A stretch of DNA of 64,000 nucleotides from Brachybacterium equifaecis (GTDB lineage: Bacteria > Actinomycetota > Actinomycetes > Actinomycetales > Dermabacteraceae). The position numbers and the translations under genes were made by a program. The notes under the pieces are model-generated. The model was not told the origin of the DNA. It saw only the letters and a program-made list of their open reading frames with translations, and did not search any database. Shown piece after piece: positions 1 to 7,827 of this stretch. How positions within the stretch are numbered: the first letter of the stretch is position 1; each line of letters opens with the position of its first letter. The stretch spans positions 496,001-560,000 of the forward strand of contig NZ_JAKNCJ010000002.1 of assembly GCF_023509525.1 (NCBI RefSeq), given 5' to 3'.

Positions 1-1484
1 AGGTAGATCTCGGGGCGGGCGACGAGCGCGCGGGCGATGCACAGCCGCTGGCGCTGACCGCCGGACACGTTCGTGCCGCCCTGGGCGATCGCCGAGTCGA
101 GCCCGTCGGGCATCGCGGCGACGAAGTCGCGTCCCTGCGCGACGGTGAGCGCGTGCCACAGCTCCTCGTCGGTGGCATCGGGCCGGCCGAAGCGCAGGTT
201 CGAGGCGATCGTGCCGGAGAACAGGTAGGGCTTCTGCGGCACGAGGCCGATGCCCTGCCACAGCAGCTGGGGATCCAGATCGCGGACGTCGTGGCCGTCC
301 AGCACCACGCGGCCCGCGGTGGCATCCATGAGCCGGGGCACGAGGTTCAGCAGCGTGGACTTGCCCGCGCCCGTGCCGCCGATGATCGCGACGGTCTGCC
401 CGGCGCGGGCGTCGAAGGTGATGCCCTCCAGCACCGGCGAATCGGCCCCGGGGTAGGTGAAGGAGACGTCCTCGAAGGCGAGCTGCCCGTGCACGTCGAC
501 CGCCGTGACGGGCCGTGCGGGCGGGACGACGGAGGATTCGGTGCTGAGCACCTCGTCGATGCGCTCGGAGCTGACCATGGCGCGCGGGATCATCATCGTC
601 ATGAAGGTGGCCATCATGACCGCGATCAGGATCTGGATCAGATAGGCGATGAACGCGGTGATCGAGCCGATCTGCATCTGGCCTGCATCGACGCGGGGCG
701 CGGCGAACCACAGCACGAGCACGCTCGAGACGTTGAGCAGGAACATGATGATGGGGTTGATGAGGATCATCAGCAGGCCGACGCGCCTGTTCGTGTCGGT
801 CAGGAGCTCATTGGCGTGCTCGTAGCGCTCGCGCTCGAAGTCTTCGCGGGTGAAGGCGCGCAGCACGCGGATGCCGGTGATCTGTTCGCGCAGAACGAGG
901 TTGATCGCATCGATGCGCTCCTGCATGACGCGGAACAGCGGCGCCGCCTTCCAGATGATCAGGCCCACGGCCAGGAGCATCAGCGGCACCATGACCGCGA
1001 TCAGCCAGGCGAGCCCGGCCTCTTCGCGCAGCGCCAGGACGATGCCGCCGATGCCCGTGATCGGCGCCTGCACGAGGAACTGCATCGTGAAGAAGACGAG
1101 CATCTGGACCTGCTGGACGTCGTTCGTCGAGCGGGTGATGAGGGAGGGCGCACCGAAGCGGCCGACCTCCTGCGCCGAGTAGGTGGCGACCTGGTCGAAC
1201 ACGCGGCTGCGCAGGTCGCGCCCCACCTGCATCGCGGCGCGCGCAGCGGCGAAGTTCGCGACGATCACCGCGAGGATGTTCGCGAGGGTGACCAGCAGCA
1301 TCCAGCCGCCGAGGCGCCAGATCACGGGGACGTCGCCCTGGGCGACGCCCTCGTCGATGATGTCGGCGTTGAGCGTGGGCAGATACAGCGAGGCCAGCAC
1401 GCCGATCAGCTGGAAGACGATGACGACGAGCACCCAGGGCCAGTACGGCCGGAGTGCGCGCAGGGAGAGGCGGAGCAGCGTCAC
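1..1484 (-). CDS. ABC transporter, fused permease/ATP-binding half (3' part outside the window)
   Basis: This is a half-transporter of the multidrug/lipid exporter type: an N-terminal membrane domain of about 300 residues followed by a nucleotide-binding domain. The GTG start at 1484 begins V-T-L-L-R-L-S-L-R and is preceded by GAAGGA five bases upstream. Hydrophobic helices fill roughly residues 15-300. Walker A reads GGTGAGKST near residue 366, the Q-loop region VPQKPYLF follows, and the signature SGGQRQR lies close to the window edge. The reading frame runs off the left edge just before Walker B, so about 494 residues are visible. Exporters of this kind often work as heterodimers with a partner encoded directly downstream, which would lie outside the window. 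The substrate cannot be told from the sequence. Confidence 0.93.
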   Translation of the reverse strand, partial: MTLLRLSLRALRPYWPWVLVVIVFQLIGVLASLYLPTLNADIIDEGVAQGDVPVIWRLGGWMLLVTLANILAVIVANFAAARAAMQVGRDLRSRVFDQVATYSAQEVGRFGAPSLITRSTNDVQQVQMLVFFTMQFLVQAPITGIGGIVLALREEAGLAWLIAVMVPLMLLAVGLIIWKAAPLFRVMQERIDAINLVLREQITGIRVLRAFTREDFERERYEHANELLTDTNRRVGLLMILINPIIMFLLNVSSVLVLWFAAPRVDAGQMQIGSITAFIAYLIQILIAVMMATFMTMMIPRAMVSSERIDEVLSTESSVVPPARPVTAVDVHGQLAFEDVSFTYPGADSPVLEGITFDARAGQTVAIIGGTGAGKSTLLNLVPRLMDATAGRVVLDGHDVRDLDPQLLWQGIGLVPQKPYLFSGTIASNLRFGRPDATDEELWHALTVAQGRDFVAAMPDGLDSAIAQGGTNVSGGQRQRLCIARALVARPEIY

Positions 1485-1581
1485 GAGGATCCTTCGATGG
1501 AGCAGGGCGGGAAGGGCGCTTCCCGCCGGACTCGGAGCCTACTCGCGGGGGCGGACAGTCGGCGGGAGCAATGCCCCTCCG

Positions 1582-2100
1582 GTGGGCGACCACACCTCGA
1601 AAGAGCTCGCGACGCCGGTCGCCAACGCCGTCACCCCTTACCCCTCGGATTACACCAAGTGCAACACCGATTGCAGCGTCATGGGCGACGTCGTCACGGT
1701 GATCGTGGACAACATCGGCGGGGACGACACCTGCTCCGATACGCCCAAGACATACAACGACCTCCCCGGGCGTCCTCCGGAGGGCAACGCTTGGGTCTAC
1801 ATGATCACCCAGGAGCCTGATCGCGGAGAGAACTACGAGGTCACGAGTCACGGTGGCTTCCAGCCTCAGTCCGGATCCCTCGACAACCAGTACGTGGGTG
1901 TGAAATCGGTCGGTCCGAACGGCCGCACTCGATTCACGTGGCAGGTCACCATGATCAATCCGACCTGCTCGCCAGGCGACGGTGCCATCGAGTACCAGCT
2001 CTTCTATCCTCCGCACTACGCCCCCGCCGGCCAGATCTCCAACCCTGAGTACCGCATCACGACGATCTCCCCCTGGGGCACGAACGTGTGGGAGCGCTGA
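1582..2100 (+). pseudogene. orphan fragment of a Cys-containing, secreted-looking protein
   Basis: An open frame of about 170 residues ends at TGA 2098-2100 and reads like real protein: many Tyr, Asn, Thr and Pro residues, Cys in TKCNTDC, DDTCSD and NPTCSPG, and few of the Arg/Ala runs typical of shadow frames here. I recognise no family. The only upstream start in frame is GTG at 1582 with a poor, distant GGGAG; the next ATG is at 1681. No signal peptide precedes the Cys-rich part, although the composition suggests an extracellular domain. Codon use is visibly less GC-rich than in the neighbours. The simplest reading is the 3' remnant of a secreted-protein gene that lost its 5' end. A small functional protein from GTG 1582 is the alternative. 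A strong hairpin follows the stop. Confidence 0.45.
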
Positions 2101-2125
2101 TCTCCAGCGAGACGTCGCACTCCGA

Positions 2126-2159
2126 CGAGTCCCGCACCCCCGAGGGGGTGCGGGACTCG
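2126..2159 (+). terminator. intrinsic-terminator-like hairpin after the orphan fragment
   Basis: Two 15-base arms (2126-2140 and 2145-2159) are perfect reverse complements around a CGAG loop. There is no T-run, as is common in GC-rich actinobacteria. It lies 25 bases after the stop of the fragment ending at 2100. Confidence 0.7.
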
Positions 2160-2243
2160 CGCATTGTCGACCCGCTTCCATTCCCCAGCGATCCCGACCT
2201 GCACCCGCGCCCGACATCCGCCTGTCAGCGCAGGAACACTCCG

Positions 2244-2249
2244 TAGGCT
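2244..2249 (+). promoter_or_regulatory. -10 box TAGGCT placed for a leaderless start of the DUF6318 gene
   Basis: TAGGCT is followed by six bases (GGCCCG) and then the ATG at 2256. The first base of the start codon therefore falls at the expected +1. No Shine-Dalgarno sequence lies upstream of the ATG, which fits a leaderless mRNA. The -35 region is not distinctive. Confidence 0.5.
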
Positions 2250-2255
2250 GGCCCG

Positions 2256-2903
2256 ATGAACTCCCGCATGCAGAAGGTCGTGATCCTCGTGGTCGCACTG
2301 GTCCTGGTGCTGCCGCTGGGTGCCGTCGGGCTCCTACAGGCGTTCGGTCCTGGGGAAGGGGACGTCCCTGCTGCGACCGCCCCTGCGGACACGCGCCCTG
2401 CGGTCGACCCCGCGTCCCAGCCTTCGCCCTCGCCGACCACGGCGCCTGCGCTCCCCGCCGGCCTCACGGAGCAGTCGGCCGACGGCGCCCAGGCTACGGC
2501 TCGCTACACGCTGGAGTCCTACGCGTACATGATGGCGATCGGGGACATGCAGGCCTGGGGCGCCGTCATCGACGGCGGATGCCAGGTGTGCCAGAGCTTC
2601 CTCAGCAACGCCACCCAGCTGCACTCCCAGGCCGGATACCAGTCAGGCGGCGTCTTCACCGTCACGGGAACGACGTTCGAGGGCACGGGCGAGCCCCCGG
2701 CGAGCGGCACCGTCACCCTGCAGGTCACGCAGGATCCGGCGGTCATCATCGATGACCCCACCCGGGAGGGAGTGGACGTCCCCGGATTCGCCGGCGAGAT
2801 GCAGATGGTCATGGTCTGGGATGGCACGCAGTGGCGGGTCGGCGACATGGCGATCACCGCAGACTCCGGATCGGTCTCGGACGGCGGCGGCGCGCAGGGC
2901 TGA
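2256..2903 (+). CDS. DUF6318-like exported protein
   Basis: This 215-residue protein begins with a short basic stretch and a hydrophobic segment (about residues 8-30) that should act as a signal peptide or membrane anchor. A Pro/Ala/Thr-rich linker follows to about residue 70. The C-terminal domain has TARYTLESYAYMMAIGDMQA and a C-x-x-C pair (GGCQVCQSF) followed by a beta-rich part. This resembles the actinobacterial DUF6318 family, whose function is unknown. There is no lipobox Cys at the end of the hydrophobic segment, unlike many lipoprotein relatives. The gene seems to be transcribed alone from a leaderless promoter. Its last codons lie in a 24-base tandem repeat shared with the convergent methyltransferase gene. 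Confidence 0.8.
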   Translation: MNSRMQKVVILVVALVLVLPLGAVGLLQAFGPGEGDVPAATAPADTRPAVDPASQPSPSPTTAPALPAGLTEQSADGAQATARYTLESYAYMMAIGDMQAWGAVIDGGCQVCQSFLSNATQLHSQAGYQSGGVFTVTGTTFEGTGEPPASGTVTLQVTQDPAVIIDDPTREGVDVPGFAGEMQMVMVWDGTQWRVGDMAITADSGSVSDGGGAQG

Positions 2904-2938
2904 TCAGCCAGCGGGACGCAGGGCTGATCAGCCAGCGG
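2893..2938. repeat. 24-base tandem duplication spanning the stops of two convergent genes
   Basis: Two identical 22-base copies (2893-2914 and 2917-2938) lie 24 bases apart. Each contains the 12-base palindrome GGCTGATCAGCC, which gives TGA on both strands. The left copy supplies the stop of the DUF6318 gene (2901-2903) and the right copy the stop of the methyltransferase gene (2928-2930). Confidence 0.9.
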
Positions 2939-3836
2939 CGCGATAGAGGAACAGCTCCGTCCGGTACGGCACGCCGACGACGCTGCCCGGGGCGTGCCCG
3001 AGGTGCTCGTGCAGGTACCAGTCGAGGTTCGCGAGCACTCGGCGGCGCTGCTCCTCGGCCGCGGTGATGACGTAGCTGCGCGTGCGGGCGAGATCGATGA
3101 GGTCGGGGGTCGGCATCGGATCCTCCCAGCGCAGGGACTGCGTGCTCTCCAGGGCGAAGACCGGAGGCATCGGCGGCTCGAAGTCCTCGCGGTGCACGTC
3201 GCCCGCATGCATGATCCTCGAGAGGCGATGAACCCACGGGACCTGCACGTCGAGGCTGTTCCACAGCAGGGCCAGCACTCCACCCGGCCGGAGGATCCGC
3301 AGGCACTCCTGCGCGGCCGCCTCGGCATCGAACCAGTGCCACGCCTGCGCCACGGTGATCAGATCGGCCGAGGACTCCCCCAGGCCCGTCGCCTCCGCCG
3401 TCCCGATGTGCGCGGTCACGCTCCCTCCCGCCGAGACGGACCAGGAACCCTCCCCTGCTTCCGCACCCTCCGAGGGGGAGCCGCCTCCCGCCCTGCCCTG
3501 CTCAGCGCCAACGGCCAGGGCGGTCTCGAGCATCGAAGCAGACGGGTCGACGGCTACGACGCGCAGTCCCCTCCGCGCGAGCTGCCAGGAGAGCTTCCCC
3601 GTGCCCGCACCGAGATCCACCGCATCGCGAGCGCCTGCGGGCGCGGCGGCGAGCAGCGCGTCGAGGAGAGCATCCGGATACCCGGGGCGCAGCCGGTCAT
3701 AGTCGGCGCCCTGGCTCTCGAACGCGGCGGCGAGGGCCCGCTTGCGCGCATCGCTGCCGAAGCGCGGCGCGTCGCGCGAGGAGACGGCAGGGGCGTTCAG
3801 GGCGCTCGGCGCGTCCCGTCCCCCGGGGCCCGTCAC
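2928..3836 (-). CDS. class I SAM-dependent methyltransferase
   Basis: A 302-residue predicted methyltransferase. The glycine-rich SAM-binding loop VDLGAGTGKLSWQLARRG is followed by the acidic strand end VVAVDPSASML, and later by an LRPGGVLALLWNS-like strand typical of the Methyltransf_11 group. The first 30 residues look disordered. The GTG start at 3836 lies in a sequence that nearly copies the end of the upstream DUF456 gene, so an internal start just before the folded domain (near KRALAAAFESQGADYDRL) is possible. The gene follows the DUF456 gene on the same strand, and I infer co-transcription. The Tyr/Asp-rich N-terminal motif resembles small-molecule methyltransferases, but the substrate is unknown. 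Confidence 0.85.
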   Translation of the reverse strand: MTGPGGRDAPSALNAPAVSSRDAPRFGSDARKRALAAAFESQGADYDRLRPGYPDALLDALLAAAPAGARDAVDLGAGTGKLSWQLARRGLRVVAVDPSASMLETALAVGAEQGRAGGGSPSEGAEAGEGSWSVSAGGSVTAHIGTAEATGLGESSADLITVAQAWHWFDAEAAAQECLRILRPGGVLALLWNSLDVQVPWVHRLSRIMHAGDVHREDFEPPMPPVFALESTQSLRWEDPMPTPDLIDLARTRSYVITAAEEQRRRVLANLDWYLHEHLGHAPGSVVGVPYRTELFLYRAAG

Positions 3837-3920
3837 AGTCCGGAGCCCTTCACAGCTCGAGGTCCATCATGGCGCGGGGGTCGACCGTGCTCGCGGCCCG
3901 TCCCTCGGTGCCCGTCACAG
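3815..3920. repeat. degenerate direct repeat at the DUF456 / methyltransferase junction
   Basis: A 24-base block at 3815-3838 is repeated at 3897-3920 with two mismatches. A shorter related block (TTCACAG context) lies near 3849-3855. On the minus strand each block reads TGTGA followed by GGGC. The upstream block holds the stop of the DUF456 gene and the downstream block the GTG start of the methyltransferase gene. This suggests that a former GTGA overlap was pulled apart by duplication. Confidence 0.7.
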
Positions 3921-4421
3921 CGCGAAGAAGTGCAGCGCCGTGAAGATGCCGAAGGTGAGCAGCGACAGGAAGCCGCACAGCAGCTCCAGGCAGATGCCGA
4001 TGCCGAGCGCCTTGATCGCCACCCACGAGGAGTCCCAGGCAAGCTTCGGATCCTTGCGGCGGTACCACTCGGCGCCGAAGAGCCCGGCGACGAATCCGAT
4101 GGGCAGGCCGATCACGGGGATCGCGAAGAAGCCGATGATCGCGGCGACGATGCCGATGACGATCGGCCAGTACGGCACCTCTGCCTGGCGGAGCTTGCGC
4201 CCGGTCATGACGTAGCTGCAGGTCATGCCTGCGGCGCAGAAGAGCGCGATGAGGCCGAACCCGAGCCAGGCCCAGCCGCCGAGCACGATCGCCCAGACCA
4301 GCGAGGCGATGAGGATCGTGATGGAGCCGGGGATCACGGGGACGACGATCCCGGTGAGGCCCACCGCGTAGGCGATGCCGACGAGGATGGTGACGAGGAC
4401 CTGCAGGGTCAGAGAATCCAC
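3915..4421 (-). CDS. DUF456 family membrane protein
   Basis: A 168-residue, strongly hydrophobic protein with about five membrane segments and the Gly/Pro-rich loops VGLTGIVVPVIPGS and PVIGLPIGFVAGLFGAEW, which match the DUF456 family of small membrane proteins of unknown function. The GTG start at 4421 is supported by GGAGG five bases upstream. It probably heads a two-gene unit with the methyltransferase, from which it is separated only by the repeat-rich stretch at 3815-3920. A possible -10 box (TACGAT on the minus strand at 4464-4469) lies upstream. No enzymatic residues are evident. Confidence 0.88.
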   Translation of the reverse strand: MDSLTLQVLVTILVGIAYAVGLTGIVVPVIPGSITILIASLVWAIVLGGWAWLGFGLIALFCAAGMTCSYVMTGRKLRQAEVPYWPIVIGIVAAIIGFFAIPVIGLPIGFVAGLFGAEWYRRKDPKLAWDSSWVAIKALGIGICLELLCGFLSLLTFGIFTALHFFAL

Positions 4422-4543
4422 GGTGCCTCCGGGGGTCGGTGCGGGGTGCGTTCGGGAGCGGTCATCGTATCGGGAGAGTCCGCGAGCGCTTCAGTCTGCA
4501 ACCCGCAAAGCGGCTCACCCGGCGGCCCTGCGCCGGCGGAGCA

Positions 4544-4615
4544 GCAAAGTCCTCGGTGTGAGGGCCGCTCGCGTGGACTGGTCCACGCCACCGGCTCTCA
4601 CACCGATGGTTTTGC
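4544..4615. repeat. 72-base imperfect palindrome downstream of sbcC
   Basis: The core at 4554-4605 pairs CGGTGTGAG with CTCACACCG and GCGTGGAC with GTCCACGC around a two-base centre. GCAAA/TTTGC ends extend the symmetry to 4544-4615. It lies 70 bases after the sbcC stop and could act as its terminator. It is longer than a normal terminator and resembles the long palindromes near 25.9 kb and 58.7 kb. Otherwise the gap 4422-4683 holds nothing recognisable. Confidence 0.75.
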
Positions 4616-4683
4616 GGATCCTTACTGAGGAGGAGCGGAGCCGCGGCGCGCTGACAGGCCGAGCGAGGGTGCGCGTCGCTGCC

Positions 4684-7600
4684 TCACGCGGTGACCGTCG
4701 CCGTGGAGGTCCGATCCGGGCCGCGGCGCACGTGGATCTGTTCGCTGATCTGGGCTTTCATGTCCCCCACGTGACTGACGATCCCGATCGTGCGGCCGTG
4801 CTCGGCGAGGCGGCCGATCTCCCGGATGACGGTCTCGAGCGTCTCCGGATCCAGCGAGCCGAAGCCCTCGTCGATGAAGAGGGTCTCCATCTGGACGCCG
4901 CCCGCTTCGGCGGTGACGATGTCCGCGAGGCCGAGCGCGAGCGCGAGGGAGACGAAGAACGTCTCGCCTCCGGAGAGCGTCTCGGGCACGCGCACCTGGT
5001 CGGTGCGGCGATCCATGACGAGCAGGTCCAGCCCGGTCTTCCGGGCGCCGCGCGCGCCGGTGTCCCGCAGCAGCTCGAGATCCGCGCTGGAGAAGAGGGC
5101 GAGGCGCGCGTTCGCGGCGGTGATGACGTCCTCGAAGCGCCGCATCAGCACGAAGGTCGACAGGGGGATGCGGTCGCCATCAGCGCTGCGGCCCGTGGCG
5201 AGGTCGGCGACGCGCACCACGGATCCGGCCCGCTCACCCACCTCGCGCACGCTCCGGATCGCGCCGCGCAGAGCTGTTCGGGCCTGGTCGGTGCGAGTCT
5301 GCGCGGACGATGCCCTGGCCGCGACCCCGGCGGCATCCCGAGCGGCCTGCTGGGCGAGGGCGAGCTGGGCCGTGCTCTGCTCGAGAGCAGCCTCCGCACC
5401 GCTCAATGCCTCGTCGCTCGATTCGACACCTGCGATCCCCTCCTGTGCCATCCCCTCTGCGAGGCGCGCGGAATCCAGGCGGTGCTTCTCGAGCAGCGCG
5501 GTGAGCTCGCGCTGAGTGCGCGGCTCCAGCACTGCCGCGTGCACCGAGGGCTCCTGCGCGAACGGATCCGCAGCCGCAGGGCCGGCGTCAGCGTCACCGG
5601 AGATCCCCGCGACTCGCAGTGCGTCGGCGAGCTGCGCGCTCGCGGCGGCGCGCGACTGGGCGCTCTCCTCCGCGAGCGCCGCGGCCCGCTGTCGTGCCTG
5701 GTCGCGCTCGCGCAGGCTGGTGGCGAGGGCGCTCGCGGCGCGGGCCCGCTCCTGATGCTCGGCGCGGCGCGCGAGGACGCTCTCGTGCGCGCCGCGGCCG
5801 GCGGCGACTCGGGCCTGGTCCTCCTCGAGGGAGGTGCGCAGCGCGGCGGCCTCCGTGCGCTGCGTCTCCAGCGCGAGAGCCGTCTTCTCGCGCTGCTGCA
5901 CGAGGGCGCTGGTGGCGTCATCGTGCTTCTCGATCGCTGTCTCTGCCGCGGCGGCCTCCCCCTGCGCCTTCTGGGCGGATGCGACCACGGCGCTCGCCTG
6001 AGCGAGCGCCGTCTGCGCGTCCGGGAGCGCAAGGCCGCCGGCCCGTGCGGTGAGCTCCTCGAGCTCCTGGAGGGCGAGGGCGTGCTTCTGCTGGGCCGCG
6101 GCGAGGGCGGCATCCGCAGCCTGCCGCGCCGCTTCCGCGTTCTCGACCTGCTCCGCGCTCACGGCGTCGTCGGACGGCGCTGCGGGGGCCGGGTGCTCGG
6201 TGCTCCCGCAGACGGGGCAGCTCTCCCCCGGCTCGAGCTGCTGCGCGAGCTCCGCCGCGATCCCCGCGATCCGTCGTCGGCGCAGATCAGCCTCCGCCTC
6301 GAGAGCGCGCGCTGCGGCACTCAGCGCCGCACCCGCGGCATCCGCCGCGCGCTCCAGCACCGGCCGGTGCGCCTGCGCCTTCGTCGCCGCGTCGCGCCGG
6401 GCCGTCGCGGACTGCTCCGCGAGACGGGCATCGCCGAGGCCTGAAGCCGCGGCACGGGCGGCGTCGCGCTGGGTGAGGAGGGCTGCACGGGCTTCGGGCC
6501 GCGCAGCGATCTGCGTGCCGAGGGCCTCGAGATCCGACTCGAGGGCCGTCAGCTGCGAGAGCCGGGCGCCGAGCGACTGCTCCCGCGCGGGGAGTGCTTT
6601 CTCGGCCTCGGCGAGGGCGGTCAGCTCGCCGGCCGAGGATGCCGCGGACTGGCTGGCCTCGGCGAGGGCGGCGGCGGGGTCCTCTGCCGTCAGGAGCGCG
6701 GTGAGATCGGGGTGCTCGCCGGCGGTGCGCTCGCGCAGCTGATCGAGCGCGCGCTCGCGATCGCCCGCTTCCTGGAGGGCCGTGTCGCGCCGGGCGAGCA
6801 GCGCTGCGACGGGTCGCGCATGCTCGTGGCCCAGGAGGCTGCGCTGGGCATCCTGCGCAGCAGGTGCCGACTGCTCCAGCTGCGCGGCCAGGGCATCGAG
6901 CTGCCTGCGCCGCAGGATGAGGTCTCGCTGCGAGCGCGAGGTCTCCGCAGCGGTGCGGGCCGCGGTCTCGGCCTGCGCCCGCGCGCTCGCCTGCTGCGCG
7001 ACCGTCTCCGCTTCCGCCGTCAGGGCCTCGGTGCGCGCAGCTGCGGCCTCGGTGATCGCATCCAGCTGCATGAGGTCGGCCCAGGCATCGAGCTGCTTCC
7101 GGTCCTCGTCCTCCAGGCCTGCTGCCTCGCCGAAGCGGGCGAGCGACTGGCCGAGCACTCCCCTCGCCTCGTCGACCTGCCGCTTCGCGCCCTTGCGCAT
7201 CTCCCCGAGCTGCTTCTCGACGTCCTGGTAGATCTCCGTGCCGAACACCCGCTGCAGCACCTGCTGGCGGTCCCCGGAGCTCGCCCGCAGGAACCTGGCG
7301 AACTCGTTCTGCGGGAGGAGGACGGTCTGGGTGAACTGCTCGCGGGTCAGGCCGACGGCGCGCTGGATCTCCCGGCCCACCTCGTCCAGTCGCATCGCGA
7401 TCGGCTCGACGCCGCCTCCCGCACCCGCGCGGTCCGCGACGACCTCGGGGATCAGCGCGGGCGAGCCCAGTCGCCACAGCAGTGCCTTCGCCTGCTCCTT
7501 CGTGGTGCCGGTCCCGCGCAGCTTCGCGCGCTGGTACTCGGGCTCGCGGCGCACGCGATAGATGCCGCTGCTCGTCTCGAACACGAGGTCGACGACGCTG

Positions 7601-7827
7601 GCTTCGCGGGGGCTCGCGAACTGGGAGCGGATGCGATCCCCGCTCGCCCCGGCGCCCGCGACGGTCCCGTACAGCGCGTAGACGATCGCATCGAGGATCG
7701 TGGACTTCCCGGAGCCCGTCGGCCCCTCGAGCAGGAACATTCCGCTCGCGCCGAGGGCGGCGAAGTCGATCGTGACGTCCCCCGCGAACGGGCCGATGCC
7801 GCGCAGGCGCAGGTGGTGGAGCCTCAT
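4684..7827 (-). CDS. sbcC: nuclease SbcCD subunit C (SMC-like ATPase)
   Basis: The ATPase subunit of the SbcCD (Rad50-Mre11 type) complex, which opens DNA hairpins and processes blocked DNA ends. The 1047 residues match the usual length of about 1050. Walker A (GPTGSGKST) is at residues 35-43. A very long Ala/Glu/Gln/Arg-rich coiled coil follows, interrupted by the zinc hook CPVCG near residue 534. The C-terminal ATPase half has the signature LSGGETFFVSLALALG near residue 947 and Walker B/D-loop FIDEGFGSLDPETL near 985. The ATG overlaps the sbcD stop by four bases (ATGA), so the two are translationally coupled. The mixed-charge coiled coil produces long open frames on the opposite strand that should not be read as genes. 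Confidence 0.97.
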   Translation of the reverse strand: MRLHHLRLRGIGPFAGDVTIDFAALGASGMFLLEGPTGSGKSTILDAIVYALYGTVAGAGASGDRIRSQFASPREASVVDLVFETSSGIYRVRREPEYQRAKLRGTGTTKEQAKALLWRLGSPALIPEVVADRAGAGGGVEPIAMRLDEVGREIQRAVGLTREQFTQTVLLPQNEFARFLRASSGDRQQVLQRVFGTEIYQDVEKQLGEMRKGAKRQVDEARGVLGQSLARFGEAAGLEDEDRKQLDAWADLMQLDAITEAAAARTEALTAEAETVAQQASARAQAETAARTAAETSRSQRDLILRRRQLDALAAQLEQSAPAAQDAQRSLLGHEHARPVAALLARRDTALQEAGDRERALDQLRERTAGEHPDLTALLTAEDPAAALAEASQSAASSAGELTALAEAEKALPAREQSLGARLSQLTALESDLEALGTQIAARPEARAALLTQRDAARAAASGLGDARLAEQSATARRDAATKAQAHRPVLERAADAAGAALSAAARALEAEADLRRRRIAGIAAELAQQLEPGESCPVCGSTEHPAPAAPSDDAVSAEQVENAEAARQAADAALAAAQQKHALALQELEELTARAGGLALPDAQTALAQASAVVASAQKAQGEAAAAETAIEKHDDATSALVQQREKTALALETQRTEAAALRTSLEEDQARVAAGRGAHESVLARRAEHQERARAASALATSLRERDQARQRAAALAEESAQSRAAASAQLADALRVAGISGDADAGPAAADPFAQEPSVHAAVLEPRTQRELTALLEKHRLDSARLAEGMAQEGIAGVESSDEALSGAEAALEQSTAQLALAQQAARDAAGVAARASSAQTRTDQARTALRGAIRSVREVGERAGSVVRVADLATGRSADGDRIPLSTFVLMRRFEDVITAANARLALFSSADLELLRDTGARGARKTGLDLLVMDRRTDQVRVPETLSGGETFFVSLALALGLADIVTAEAGGVQMETLFIDEGFGSLDPETLETVIREIGRLAEHGRTIGIVSHVGDMKAQISEQIHVRRGPDRTSTATVTA

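Noticed and set aside
4375-6444. Long open frame on the plus strand opposite sbcC
   Set aside because: It is rich in Arg/Ala/Gly with no domain, lies antisense to the SbcC coiled coil, and is a by-product of GC-rich third positions.
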